Shown piece after piece: positions 17,442 through 27,489 of a DNA stretch of 64,000 nucleotides. The DNA is from an uncultured Chloroflexota bacterium (GTDB taxonomy: Bacteria > Chloroflexota > UBA11872 > VXNJ01). Location: positions 29,509-93,508 of the forward strand of contig CAJWLF010000008.1 in assembly GCA_913043205.1 (NCBI GenBank), in the 5' to 3' direction. Both the position numbers and the translations under genes were made by a program. Under the pieces are notes generated by a model that saw only the letters and a program-made list of their open reading frames with translations, had not been told where the DNA came from and ran no database searches. Position 1 is the stretch's first letter; every line of letters begins with the position of its first letter.

Positions 17442-18542
17442 TTGGCGAGTAAGGTAAGGGTTGGAATAATCGGGTGCGGACCAAAGGGTGCGCAGGTTAT
17501 GTATGCTCCAATATGGCGTTATCTGCGAGATATTGAATTAAAGGTAGTCTGGGATCCCAATTCAAATAATGCCCAAAAGCTTTGCCAATTAATTGGTGAG
17601 GGCAAAGTAGTTGCAAATCTTGAAGCAATTTGGGGTTCGGACATAGACGCTGTGATTATTTCTTCGCCTGTGTGGGCTCACGCCACACAGGCGATTACGG
17701 CACTTCAGAACGGGTTCCACGTGTTCTGCGAAAAGCCTATGGCAAGGTCTGTGCAGGAATGCAGAGGGATGATCAATGCTGCGAACAACAATGGGAAAGT
17801 TCTCATGATTGGGTTCATGAAGCGATATGACAAGAGCTTTCTAAAAGCCGCAGAGATGCTTAGGGCTGGTGATTTGGGCAAACTTATTGAAGTACGTTGT
17901 GATTGGTCCTTCAGCTCACCACGGATTGAACGCGTGGAAGGTAGCCGTGAGATGCCGGAAACTTGGGGAGGAGTGTTTCAAGACCATGGTAGTCATACGA
18001 TTGATCTATGCCGATGGTGGTTGGGTGACGTAATCCATCTAAGTGGTGAAATTCAAGTGGTCGACCCAACCCGTACTGTAGAAGATCATGCATCTGCAGT
18101 TATGCGACATGTTTCTGGTGGAACTAGCGTACATACAATCTCTCGAGTTCGGCATGGTCCAGTTGTTGAAAAATATGGTTTAGTGGGTACGGAAGCTACG
18201 TTGGAAATTCAATTCAATCGTAGCTTTAGCTACATATCTACAGATCCGTTTCATATGGAGCTGTATTCGTCTAATGGAGAACAACGTGATGTTACCGTCC
18301 ATAATCTGCCTAACCTAGACGATGAAATCAAAAACAACGGCAGGTATACACGTGAATTGCAGCACTTTGTTGATTGTATAAATGGTGGCACGGAACCCAT
18401 CACCTCGGGCATCGATGGGCTGCGAGCTATCGAGGCTGTAACTGCTGTATTCTATTCTTCTTGGGCTGGAAGAAAAATCAAGATGCCGTTTTCGGAGGAA
18501 TTTGATTTTCGGAAAACTTTTGACGACACTCGTGGTGCTTAA
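17442..18542 (+). CDS. Gfo/Idh/MocA-family oxidoreductase
   Basis: 366 residues of the NAD(P)-dependent sugar dehydrogenase-like family. The Rossmann motif VGIIGCGPKGAQVMYAP is at the N-terminus, the family signature CEKPMARS is near residue 95, and a C-terminal alpha/beta substrate domain carries DHGSHTIDLCRWWLGD. Members oxidise or epimerise sugars and inositols. TTG at 17442 is the start, 7 nt after the MFS stop, and the thiamine-diphosphate enzyme gene begins 24 nt after its end, so these form one operon. Confidence 0.9.
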   Translation: MASKVRVGIIGCGPKGAQVMYAPIWRYLRDIELKVVWDPNSNNAQKLCQLIGEGKVVANLEAIWGSDIDAVIISSPVWAHATQAITALQNGFHVFCEKPMARSVQECRGMINAANNNGKVLMIGFMKRYDKSFLKAAEMLRAGDLGKLIEVRCDWSFSSPRIERVEGSREMPETWGGVFQDHGSHTIDLCRWWLGDVIHLSGEIQVVDPTRTVEDHASAVMRHVSGGTSVHTISRVRHGPVVEKYGLVGTEATLEIQFNRSFSYISTDPFHMELYSSNGEQRDVTVHNLPNLDDEIKNNGRYTRELQHFVDCINGGTEPITSGIDGLRAIEAVTAVFYSSWAGRKIKMPFSEEFDFRKTFDDTRGA

Positions 18543-18566
18543 AGAGCATGCTGAAGGTGGACTTAT

Positions 18567-20315
18567 ATGAATGGTGCTGACGTCCTGGTCGATGCTTTGG
18601 AACGACATGGGGTTGAGTATGTGTTTGGAATCCCTGGGCATGGGAATACGAACATTCTTGATGCTCTAATTGAATCAAACATTGAATTCAAGCTTGTTCG
18701 TCATGAGCAAGCTGCTGCCCATATTGCAGATGGGTATGCTCGGGTGACTGGCAAGGTTGGCGTATGTTGCGCTTCTGTTGGCCCTGGGGCAGCCAATTTG
18801 ATAATGGGCCTTGGAACGGCGATGTCTACTTCTAGTCCAGTTATGGCCATAATAGGATCCCCGATCAAGGGTTGGTTAGGAAGAGGGCAGCTCCAAGAGA
18901 CTTCTAGGCCTGACAGTTCAAATTCGGATCAAGCCTTTACTCAGATGCTCCAACCTGTGACAAAACGGGTTTGGTCGACATGGGAGCCAAGTATGATCCC
19001 ATCTGCTGTTAGGAAAGCGTTTACAACGGCAAAAGTTGGTCGCCCGGGCACGGTTGCAATTGAGATTCCATGGGATGTGCAGTCAGAGCAGTGTGATGTT
19101 GTATACGAGCTACCAGACGCGTTTGCTTATTCTAGTCGTGAACGGGCTGGTCGCAAGGAAACTAATGACGCTGCAGAACTTCTTGTAGAGGCTGAATTAC
19201 CTGTGATCATGGTAGGAAATGGGGTTCGAATATCTGATGCTGGGGCTGCTGTGATAGATCTGGCTGAGGCTCTTGGTGCGCCAATATCCAGTTCCTTTGT
19301 TGGCAAGGGATCGGTGCCAGAGGACCATCCCTTATGTGTGGGTATGTCCGGATGGCTCGGGCACCCTATAGCGCATGAATTAATCCGCGAACACGCTGAT
19401 TTGATTCTCGCTGTTGGCTATCGCTTTTCAGATCAATCTACAAGCTGGTGGACTGAAGGCCTGCCTTTTGTGAAGGAAAATCGAATAGTTCAGATTGACT
19501 CAGAGGTTCGTGAAATGGCTCGCGCATATCCAGTAGAAATCGGTCTGGTAGGTGACGCACGGGCTATTCTAGAGGACCTGCTTGCTGAAGTGAATAGGCT
19601 AGGAGGGCGCACAAAGGCTGATAGGTCTAGAACAACAATATCTACGGCAAAAGATAAATTTGAGTTAGAGCTAACATCGCCAGACTTGGTGCCAATGCAA
19701 CCATTACTGATAACTCAACAAGTTAGAGACGTGCTACCTGCGGCTTCAATACTTAGTGTTGATACTGGAAATCACGCTCACTATTTTTCTTGTTACTATC
19801 CGATTCTCGAAGGCGGGTATTTTTTAAACCCTGGTGGTTGGACTCCTATGGGATGGGGCCCGACAGCGATAATTGGAGCCAAGCTTGCGCGGCCTGATTT
19901 GCCTGCCGTATCAGTCACTGGTGATGGTGGCTTTCTTATGGTATGCCAAGAAGTTGCAACGGCTGTTGAATGGGAACTGCCGGTGATATGGCTTGTCTAC
20001 AATAACCAGAGCCTAGGTGCAATCAGGGATGGACAGAAGGCTGACTTTGGTAATCGAATCACTGGGACGGAATTCAAGGTGCCAGTGGACTTTGCTGCGA
20101 TGGCTCGCTCTATGGGGGCTGAGGGAATACGTATAGAGCATCACGACCAGGTGAAACCAGCTCTTCAACAGGCTCTTGATTGTGACAAGCCTTGTGTGAT
20201 TGACCTTATCGTCGACCCTAACGCTAAACACCCGCCAGTTGCGGGGTCCTGGTATGAGCCGGGTAGAGCGGAACCAGCGCCTAAGCCTAGAGGATCTGAA
20301 CGTCTTTATACCTAG
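18567..20315 (+). CDS. thiamine-diphosphate-requiring enzyme, acetolactate synthase large subunit-like
   Basis: 582 residues with all three TPP-enzyme domains. The cofactor-activating Glu47 lies in RHEQAAAHIADGYARVTGKV, SVGPGAANLIMGLGTAMSTS follows, and the C-terminal diphosphate-binding site runs from VTGDGGFLMVCQEVATAV to LVYNNQSLGAI. It resembles catabolic acetolactate synthase-like enzymes rather than the biosynthetic IlvB, and no small (regulatory) subunit is nearby. AAGGTGGA precedes the ATG. Its place between a Gfo/Idh dehydrogenase and a sulfatase-like protein suggests sugar or sulfonate-type catabolism; the substrate is not evident. Confidence 0.88.
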   Translation: MNGADVLVDALERHGVEYVFGIPGHGNTNILDALIESNIEFKLVRHEQAAAHIADGYARVTGKVGVCCASVGPGAANLIMGLGTAMSTSSPVMAIIGSPIKGWLGRGQLQETSRPDSSNSDQAFTQMLQPVTKRVWSTWEPSMIPSAVRKAFTTAKVGRPGTVAIEIPWDVQSEQCDVVYELPDAFAYSSRERAGRKETNDAAELLVEAELPVIMVGNGVRISDAGAAVIDLAEALGAPISSSFVGKGSVPEDHPLCVGMSGWLGHPIAHELIREHADLILAVGYRFSDQSTSWWTEGLPFVKENRIVQIDSEVREMARAYPVEIGLVGDARAILEDLLAEVNRLGGRTKADRSRTTISTAKDKFELELTSPDLVPMQPLLITQQVRDVLPAASILSVDTGNHAHYFSCYYPILEGGYFLNPGGWTPMGWGPTAIIGAKLARPDLPAVSVTGDGGFLMVCQEVATAVEWELPVIWLVYNNQSLGAIRDGQKADFGNRITGTEFKVPVDFAAMARSMGAEGIRIEHHDQVKPALQQALDCDKPCVIDLIVDPNAKHPPVAGSWYEPGRAEPAPKPRGSERLYT

Positions 20316-20435
20316 ATATGGGGCCTCCAAATGCTCCGGGATCAAATCAGTTGAACATGCGAATTCGACAAATGCTTAAGCACGTTACTAGACTCGACTT
20401 GGATTGTCTTATTGTAATGGCACTGTGAGGTCTGT

Positions 20436-21905
20436 ATGAATGTTGTGTTCATAATGAATGATACTTGGCGATACGATTATGTTGGTGCTAATGGGAATGA
20501 TTGGATCCACACGCCAGTACTTGATCAATTTGCTGCAGAGAGTGCTGTGTTTGACCGAAGTTATATCGGATCATTTGCGACTATTCCGACCAGGCATGAT
20601 TTGATGAAAGGGCGATTTGGTGAGCCGTTACATAGATGGCAACCATTACAATGGGATGCACTAACCATGCCAGAAGTACTTCGGGAAAATGGTGTGGTTA
20701 CTATGTTGATAAATGACACTCCACATATGATCAATTATGGCTATGGTTTCGATCGTCCGTTTCATTCCTGGGAAATGATTCGTGGCAACGAAGTAGATCG
20801 TTCTCGTACTGACTGGTTTCCTACCTGGAGGATCGAGGATGCTGAAAAATTTCGCACAAACTCTCATATGGCGACTTACCATCGTCAGACTATGAACAGG
20901 TCCCTTGAAGAAGAATACTTTGCGCCATTGGTTATGAAGGCAACGTGCGATTGGCTGGAGCGTAATGTTGGGCACGACCAATTTTTCTTATGGGTTGATT
21001 CATTTGATCCTCATGAACCGTGGGATCCTCCGCAACACTACGTCGATATGTACGCACCAGACTTTACTGGCACTTCTGTTTATTGGCCGCGATATGGTCG
21101 CTCTGCGGAATTTCTTACTGAAGAAGAACAGACTCACATAAGAAACCTATTTGCTGCTGAATGTACTATGTGCGATTCCCATATTGGACGAGTACTGGAG
21201 AAAATTGACAACCTTGGCATGAGGGACAACACGGTTGTCATCATAATGTCTGATCACGGGCATTATTTTGGTGAACATGGGCTTCAGAGTAAAACTGGAC
21301 CTCTCTATGAGGAAGTTTCCCACCAGATTCTCATGATTCGCCATCCTGATGGAATCGGTGCAGGTGAGCGTATTCAATCTCTCGTTCAATCACCTGATGT
21401 AGCAGTTACGATTATGGATATGTTTGGAATTACTCCTCCAAAACAAATGGATGTACAGGGGCACTCCCTATTGCCACTGATGACAGGTAAATTGGATTCT
21501 GTTCGAAACACTGCAGTATCAGGGGGATATCCGTTCTTTGTGCCAGAAACTGGAAGTGACAACAATCAGGGAATTTTTATGAACAAAGGATGGACATCTC
21601 TGACTGCGACTGGCCCAGAATGGTCGCTGATCGACTTTCCTGATAGGGATCTGTGGGAGCTGTATTATCTTCCGGACGATGTTGGAATGACTAGGAATTT
21701 AATTGAGGATAATCCGGGAGAAGCAGAGAGGCTGCATGGACATGTAATTCAATTTTTGGAGGGCAACAAAGCACCTAACTGGATGCAGAATCTTTGGAAA
21801 AATGGCCCTGTTGGAGTAGAACCGCCTGCGAGAGACAAATTTCTTGAACTAGTTCGTAAGAAAGGAATGCCTCATGCGACGCCGCTGGATGGAAGTATCC
21901 TTTGA
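20436..21905 (+). CDS. sulfatase-family protein with Thr at the formylglycine position
   Basis: 489 residues of the alkaline-phosphatase/sulfatase superfamily: MNVVFIMNDTWRYDYVGANG at the metal site, WVDSFDPHEPWDPP, DSHIGRVLEKIDNLGM, and TVVIIMSDHGHYFGEHGLQSK supplying the second metal site. The canonical C/S-x-P-x-R modification motif reads T49-I-P-T-R53, so the residue normally converted to formylglycine is Thr. It may therefore use Thr directly, as phosphodiesterases of this superfamily do, or be inactive as a sulfatase. No signal peptide is apparent, so it is probably cytoplasmic. GTGAGG precedes the ATG. Confidence 0.85.
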   Translation: MNVVFIMNDTWRYDYVGANGNDWIHTPVLDQFAAESAVFDRSYIGSFATIPTRHDLMKGRFGEPLHRWQPLQWDALTMPEVLRENGVVTMLINDTPHMINYGYGFDRPFHSWEMIRGNEVDRSRTDWFPTWRIEDAEKFRTNSHMATYHRQTMNRSLEEEYFAPLVMKATCDWLERNVGHDQFFLWVDSFDPHEPWDPPQHYVDMYAPDFTGTSVYWPRYGRSAEFLTEEEQTHIRNLFAAECTMCDSHIGRVLEKIDNLGMRDNTVVIIMSDHGHYFGEHGLQSKTGPLYEEVSHQILMIRHPDGIGAGERIQSLVQSPDVAVTIMDMFGITPPKQMDVQGHSLLPLMTGKLDSVRNTAVSGGYPFFVPETGSDNNQGIFMNKGWTSLTATGPEWSLIDFPDRDLWELYYLPDDVGMTRNLIEDNPGEAERLHGHVIQFLEGNKAPNWMQNLWKNGPVGVEPPARDKFLELVRKKGMPHATPLDGSIL

Positions 21906-22050
21906 ATTGTTTATCGGAATACGCTACATCGGGATTCTAGCCCTGTGAATTTTGATCCGGGACCGATTTCTTAGCAAAAACAGTTCTGTTTGAAGGTTGC
22001 CGCCGTTCGCTAAAGCTGATCCAGCTGCTCCGCCTGGCGTTACTTCAGGG

Positions 22051-22532
22051 TTAACGAGGCCGTTGTTGGAGCATATCGCCTAGCGCACGAATGTGTTCAG
22101 GTCCGGTGCCACAACAGCCGCCGATCACCTGGGCACCAAGGTCTAGCCATTTGGCTGCCTCGCAGGCATAGGTGGCCTCAGACATAGGACCGTATATCCA
22201 TTCTGGGTCCTCCCACCGCCCAGAATGTGCGTATGTTCCAAGGTGCCCCGACCAGTGTTCAACAACGATTTTGAAGCTCTTTTCAATGGCTTTCACGTCG
22301 GTATGCATGATTGATATCAGGTCGATATCCTCTTCCGCCACGGCGTCTACACCCTCTGCAAGCGGTATGCCGTCCAGCAATTTCACAGAGCCGTCGGGGT
22401 CAACACGAGTAGAAAACCCGACCCAAACTGGCAAGCCCGAACGTTGCGCCGCTCGATCTCGGTGCCGGTTGCCCCATCGATCAAGACTACTCCACCGGTG
22501 TCTAGCTCGGATTTAAGGTCGCTATAGTTCAT
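22051..22532 (-). pseudogene. homocysteine S-methyltransferase-like gene with internal deletion and frameshift
   Basis: From ATG at 22532 the minus strand encodes the start of a homocysteine S-methyltransferase (VVLIDGATGTEIERRN). Within about 35 codons it jumps, in another frame, to the late part of the same family: PVWVGFSTRVDPDGSVKLLDG through the zinc-binding GGCCGTGPEHIRALGDML. The middle of the barrel, roughly 130 residues judged from the usual family length, is absent. The C-terminal Cys pair is present, but the protein cannot fold normally. The stretch looks more G+C-rich than its neighbours. An assembly deletion is an alternative explanation. Confidence 0.7.
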
Positions 22533-22569
22533 CTTGCTGCCGCATTAGGTTTGATCCGTCTCTCCAAAT

Positions 22570-23847
22570 CTATGATTTCATAATTTCGATTTGCTCAGAC
22601 ATAAGCTGTGTAACAAAACTCTGGAGCTGATTTTCTAGACTTGCCGCCCAGAAATGAGTAGTGCTGGATTCACCTACATTATCTTTATCGACAGTTTCTT
22701 CACCGAGAGAAAGCACACTATCTTCTGAAAACAAGTTAATGTTGTTTCCGGTAATAACGTTCTTTTTGGACGCCTTATCCTCATAAATTCCATATTTCAT
22801 GGGCGGACATACTTGCCAGTTGAAAATGCTGTTTCCGGTAACAGCGTAACCGTGCGTGTCTATCATATTGATGCCGTTAAATGGTTCAAAATCTTCGGGT
22901 AATAGTTCGGATGAAGTTCCATTGACTACCGGTAATTCAGAGTTCCAGCTTCCGGTGTCAATGATCTCATTTCCGACTATCGTGCCCCATCGTGCGTTAT
23001 TAGTAATTATTCCATGTTCGGTATGCCAGCAAAATATGTTGCTTGATAGGTTGAATTCGTGCGACTCTTCAACGACGACTGCCGGTCCGGTGATTTGAAA
23101 AGTGCGACAGCCTGATATTAAGACACTATTGCTGGTTTTGTGTATGTGGAATGCGATGTCATGCGTTTGGTACACAGTGCATGCCACAATGTTGGCGACT
23201 GTTGTTTCATTTAGCTCAATGCCTTTGCCTCCTCCAAAAATAGTGCAATTGCTCACAAGGTTTGGCACACAGAACCCGGCCCGTGTGAATTGCCAGGTCG
23301 ATGTGGAGACGGATCCTGACCCTAGATCCCTCTCAGCCACGAAGCACTTGTTGTTGTGTAGTGCAACGTTGGCCTTGCCATTTCCGGCAAGGCTGCAACC
23401 GCGAATTTCACACAAGAAGCAATGGTTTTTCATTAATATGCCGTAATCGGCGAATCCTATACAGATCAAATCACGCACGGAACAGTTTCCACAATAATCC
23501 AGGATGATTCCTGTTTTGGCATTCCTATTTGGCCCGGCGACAATTCGCATGTCTGCAATGGATACGCCGTTGATACCTTCGCACACAAGACCTGCATAAT
23601 GGTTTGCAATGAGTCGCGTGCCACGCCCTACACCCCTCAACGTGATGTTATTGGTCAATTGGATTGGACGATCCAATGTAAAGTCACCGTTTTCCAGTAA
23701 CACTTGACCACCGTTACCTTGGAATTGATCGATAGCGTGCTCGATAACTGAGGCGGCACTGTCTGATTCATGCAAAATTTTACGACTTATGTTGCCGATA
23801 GCCCTATATATTTGGTTGTCGGCAACTACCAATATGCTCTCATTCAT
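22570..23847 (-). CDS. right-handed parallel beta-helix protein (pectate-lyase-superfamily-like)
   Basis: 425 residues with an N-terminal IGNISRKILHESDSAASVIE, then the pectate-lyase-3 pattern AIDQFQGNGGQVLLENGDFT, and many beta-helix coils with GVSIADMRIV, NCSVRDLICIGFADYGILMK, NVVSNCT-like and GNEIIDTG turns. Such proteins act as polysaccharide lyases, epimerases or hydrolases. No catalytic set could be assigned and no signal peptide is seen. GGAAG precedes the ATG. It is one of several candidate glycan-active proteins here, with the toroid-like protein at 25188 and the sulfatase at 29326. Confidence 0.75.
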   Translation of the reverse strand: MNESILVVADNQIYRAIGNISRKILHESDSAASVIEHAIDQFQGNGGQVLLENGDFTLDRPIQLTNNITLRGVGRGTRLIANHYAGLVCEGINGVSIADMRIVAGPNRNAKTGIILDYCGNCSVRDLICIGFADYGILMKNHCFLCEIRGCSLAGNGKANVALHNNKCFVAERDLGSGSVSTSTWQFTRAGFCVPNLVSNCTIFGGGKGIELNETTVANIVACTVYQTHDIAFHIHKTSNSVLISGCRTFQITGPAVVVEESHEFNLSSNIFCWHTEHGIITNNARWGTIVGNEIIDTGSWNSELPVVNGTSSELLPEDFEPFNGINMIDTHGYAVTGNSIFNWQVCPPMKYGIYEDKASKKNVITGNNINLFSEDSVLSLGEETVDKDNVGESSTTHFWAASLENQLQSFVTQLMSEQIEIMKS

Positions 23848-23935
23848 AGCATGTCTTCCTTTGTGAAATTTGACCTATTTTGTCATGATCTGCATTTGAG
23901 CTTAATGTAGCTGCATGGTATCTAACTGAAATAAT

Positions 23936-25084
23936 CTATCGAAAAGTCTTTGCAAACTCTCGTATGTCATCTATCAGTAAGTTGGGTTGCTCAAGGGCGG
24001 CAAAATGACCACCACGGGGCATCTCAGTCCATTGAGTTACGTTGTAGACACGCTTAACATAGGAACGAGGTGGCCAAGACAGGATCTCCTTTGGGAACAA
24101 CGCTGCTGCTGTAGGCACCTCGACACGCTTGCCCTCTTGAGACAATATGCGGCCGCCTTCTTCGCGTCGCCCGTAATATATCCAAGAAGCAGTATTGAAA
24201 GTGCGTGTTACCAAGTAGACCATTATGTTGGTCAGCATCGAATCTTTGCTATGAACACTCTCAAGATCATCCCCATCTATGTCTGACCAGGAGCGGTATT
24301 TCTCTGTAAGCCAAGCGGCAACTCCGACAGGGCTGTCCATCATTGCATAGCTTAGGGTCTGTGGTTTAGTTGCTTGCTGAGTTCGATATCCATTCTCCGT
24401 CAACTGTTCACGTTCAAATTCAATAGCCCAAGCTTCTTCTTCTGCACCAACTGGGCCGTCCGGATGGCGCATAGTCATAATATTTATGTGAATACCACAA
24501 CAAGAGTTAGCGTGGTTCAATCCAAGCCAGCTCGAAATGGCCCCTCCCCAGTCTCCGCCTTGGGCAAGATATCTGTTGTATTGCAAAGTATTTGTCATTA
24601 ATTCATCAAACATGGAGGCCATCTTTCTAGGTCCGATCGGTCGTGCGGGCGGGCCCGAGAAGCCAAATCCAGGGAGTGATGGTGCGACTACATCAAATGC
24701 GTCATCTGCACTACCGCCGAAGCGCTCAGGGTGGGCTAAGGGGTCTATGATGTCGAGGAATTCGACTACTGATCCAGGCCAGCCGTGTGAAATGATCAGA
24801 GGCAATGGGGATGGCCCGCTTCCTTTCTCGTGAATAAAATGTAAGTCAATACCGTGAATAGGGGTAGTGAACTGTGAGAAACGATTGATGCTTCGTTCCT
24901 GCTTTCGCCAGTCGAATTCATTGATCCAATATGCACAGAGTTCCTTCATGTAGTCTAGATTGGCCCCATATTCCCACCCACCGTCATCAGGCATCTCATG
25001 CCATGGGAAATCTGCGACTCGTTTGCGGATTTGACCTAATGTGCGCTCTGGGACGTCTAGATGAAAAGATTTCATTTGGTTCAT
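23936..25084 (-). CDS. epoxide hydrolase-family protein (EHN-type)
   Basis: 382 residues with the N-terminal epoxide hydrolase region (VPERTLGQIRKRVADFPWHE, then YMKELCAYWINEFDWRKQE) and an alpha/beta-hydrolase domain. Oxyanion motif HGWPGSV starts at His100, nucleophile Asp178 is in QGGDWGGAISSWLG, and the C-terminal His is in PRGGHFAALEQP. It resembles juvenile-hormone-type epoxide hydrolases, which add water to epoxides through an Asp ester intermediate. The actual substrate is unknown. It lies 103 nt downstream of the 737-residue gene on the same strand. Confidence 0.9.
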   Translation of the reverse strand: MNQMKSFHLDVPERTLGQIRKRVADFPWHEMPDDGGWEYGANLDYMKELCAYWINEFDWRKQERSINRFSQFTTPIHGIDLHFIHEKGSGPSPLPLIISHGWPGSVVEFLDIIDPLAHPERFGGSADDAFDVVAPSLPGFGFSGPPARPIGPRKMASMFDELMTNTLQYNRYLAQGGDWGGAISSWLGLNHANSCCGIHINIMTMRHPDGPVGAEEEAWAIEFEREQLTENGYRTQQATKPQTLSYAMMDSPVGVAAWLTEKYRSWSDIDGDDLESVHSKDSMLTNIMVYLVTRTFNTASWIYYGRREEGGRILSQEGKRVEVPTAAALFPKEILSWPPRSYVKRVYNVTQWTEMPRGGHFAALEQPNLLIDDIREFAKTFR

Positions 25085-25187
25085 ATAAGACTCAAACTTT
25101 TCGATCTATCAATGGTGTTTCTAAATGGCTGAATTCGCTCTGTAGACAAGGTGGTCGCGGTCATGAAGTGAGTTGTCTTCTTGGTTT

Positions 25188-27401
25188 TCAATCAACAAAT
25201 GTTACAGAAACCCCGTCAGGGACCTGTAATCCTATAGGTTCAGTCAGGGATTCAATTGAGAGGGTTCCTGTTTCTGGAGTTTCGGAATGCAATACTAGTG
25301 TTCCTAGGCCCCATTGTTCTGCTGTTATCACTCCTAGAGGAGTTTCCCATCTCAACGGGGTAGGTTCGTCCAGGGGGTTCACTGCGATCCAAGTATTTTT
25401 AGTGGAATCCGATTCCTGATTGATTAGCCACATAGGCTGTGGATTCGTCGCAAGGATAGTATTCCCTAGATGCAGATTTCCGCTATCTCCTTGCATTGCA
25501 ATGGGAGATGTAAGAGATGGAGGCGAGTATATGTCGCCATTGAATTTACGTTCGCCGGGTTCAGTGTTCCATAAGTCATAGTCGATAGATAACTCTTCCC
25601 CGTCGTTGCTGAAGACTACATGACGCATATATTCGGAATCCACACTGTCTTCAATAACAGATTGATGCAGGTGCACTAAGAATGAGTCTGCAGATTCATA
25701 GTCTGTCTGCTCAACTATCTCTACAACATAGCCCGCCCTTATGTTCCCTTTCCAAAACGCTCCCTTTAGTGAAGCGTAGTCCCAAAAGCGTTTGGCTGGG
25801 CCACGATAATTGTAGATTGTTAACCATAACTCACCATTCGGACCCTGTTCGAGTACGATTGGGGCTTCGTGTCCCAAGCAGCTATGTTCTAAGGGCTTAA
25901 TACCTACGTATATTGATCCATCTGCTATCACAAGCCAGTCATCCTCAGCTACTTTCTGTGGTAAATCCTTCGTAGCTATGCGTCGGTCGTTAAGCCAAAT
26001 CTCGTCAATAGCTTTTGCGTCAGGAAAGACGATCACAGTTTTTAGTGAGGACACTAGATCGTGCTGTGGTTGCAGTGAGTACAGAGCGATGGATTTGTTT
26101 TTGAGTTGGGCCCCAGCAAAATTTCCCTGGTCAAAGAAAGAGTTTGGAGGACGATCGGGTGCTGGGCTGATAGTACCGAAATGCTGATCATTTACTACGT
26201 ATCGAGAGTACATCATTCCCCACTTACCAGGACTGTTAGGACGGGAGTAGTGCGCAATCAAATAATTTGATTGGTGCTCTATGTAGAAATCTTCCTGACC
26301 AATACTGTAAGTTTGGCTGGCTGTGCCGAGTACGTAAGACTTGGTGCCGTAAGTAGTAAGGTCTGTCCCTTCCTTGCGGTTTGCTGTTTCCTTTATCTCA
26401 TAAGGCATGAACTGTTGTTGCTGATTTATCCAATATGGTACGAATTCTGGTAGCCAATGGTCTGTCATGGCCAACTCTAAATTGGACGGCAACTCCGTAT
26501 CTGTAGGCCGACCATATGGGCCGGATTCAAGTGCCCAATTCCAACCTGTTTGGCTCCAGATCAAGTCTTTTACTACCCCTTTCCCAGACATTAGCGAGTC
26601 CCAATAGCAACGGCAATAAGGACCACCAAGTTGGTTGGTTGGACGATGTATATGTAGCACTAAATGAAGCCAGAAGCGTTCGTACATAATGCGGGCTTGC
26701 AGGCAAATTCTTGGATCTTTCAGATGTTGGTTAATGACCGCTAAGGCGGATAGATCAATGCCTCCATATGACGGACTATTGTATTCGTGTGGGGCCCCAG
26801 ACTGTACTGTGAATCGAACCCATTCATCCCACCGTGCTTTACCTAATGTTTGAAAATATTCATCATCGAGCCACTGTCCTCCGACGAGCAACGAATAAAG
26901 GGCCATTATGTGAATATTGGTGTAAGTGGGCGCCACATTCATTCGATCTTGTTCTTCAAGCGCCATATGGACGCACTCGCGGCACTTGGAAATTAGCTGA
27001 GGAGAAAGTTGGGCGTCATGTTCTATTAGGATTGGAAGTAGAAAACGGAGGTAAAATTGAACAGCATTCAGGTCAATCACTTCAATATCATCGTACAGCC
27101 ATCTAAAGTTACCTCTGTGGGGATGGTGAGGGCTACATTCCTGGCACTCGAGAACTCTTGCGATAATGGCTTCTGCTTGAGCTACAGAGTTTTCATCACC
27201 AATGCGCATTAGTGCCTGAGCGAGGCACAAGGAAAACCTTGCGTCATAGCTCATGGGACGGTCATCCATAGCTCTTGTCATGCCGTGCCATGTGGGTCCC
27301 ACTAGGTTATGTTCTGGATGATAGTTGTTTTGAGAATTTGCCAGGCCCCTTTGGAACATTGCCGTTAGTCTGGTTGCCTGAGCCAAATTATCCGATTGCA
27401 T
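25188..27401 (-). CDS. large protein with predicted helical toroid plus C-terminal beta domain, possible polysaccharide lyase
   Basis: 737 residues, no signal peptide. The N-terminal 350 residues are helical with repeats typical of an alpha/alpha toroid (MALYSLLVGGQWLDDEYF, WVRFTVQSGAPHEYNSPSYG, ALAVINQHLKDPRICLQA). The C-terminal half is beta-rich with aromatic and His residues (VLGTASQTYSIGQEDFYIEH). This two-part plan is that of heparinase II/III-like and related polysaccharide lyases, but I did not recognise a specific family or a defined catalytic Tyr/His pair. AGGAGT precedes the ATG. Inferred role: carbohydrate breakdown. Confidence 0.6.
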   Translation of the reverse strand: MQSDNLAQATRLTAMFQRGLANSQNNYHPEHNLVGPTWHGMTRAMDDRPMSYDARFSLCLAQALMRIGDENSVAQAEAIIARVLECQECSPHHPHRGNFRWLYDDIEVIDLNAVQFYLRFLLPILIEHDAQLSPQLISKCRECVHMALEEQDRMNVAPTYTNIHIMALYSLLVGGQWLDDEYFQTLGKARWDEWVRFTVQSGAPHEYNSPSYGGIDLSALAVINQHLKDPRICLQARIMYERFWLHLVLHIHRPTNQLGGPYCRCYWDSLMSGKGVVKDLIWSQTGWNWALESGPYGRPTDTELPSNLELAMTDHWLPEFVPYWINQQQQFMPYEIKETANRKEGTDLTTYGTKSYVLGTASQTYSIGQEDFYIEHQSNYLIAHYSRPNSPGKWGMMYSRYVVNDQHFGTISPAPDRPPNSFFDQGNFAGAQLKNKSIALYSLQPQHDLVSSLKTVIVFPDAKAIDEIWLNDRRIATKDLPQKVAEDDWLVIADGSIYVGIKPLEHSCLGHEAPIVLEQGPNGELWLTIYNYRGPAKRFWDYASLKGAFWKGNIRAGYVVEIVEQTDYESADSFLVHLHQSVIEDSVDSEYMRHVVFSNDGEELSIDYDLWNTEPGERKFNGDIYSPPSLTSPIAMQGDSGNLHLGNTILATNPQPMWLINQESDSTKNTWIAVNPLDEPTPLRWETPLGVITAEQWGLGTLVLHSETPETGTLSIESLTEPIGLQVPDGVSVTFVD

Positions 27402-27489
27402 TGTTACTCCTGAGATATTCTTCGCTCTACCATGTATGTATTACGATAGATAAGGATAATGAATAATCCAAATCACCTAAGGTGGATTT

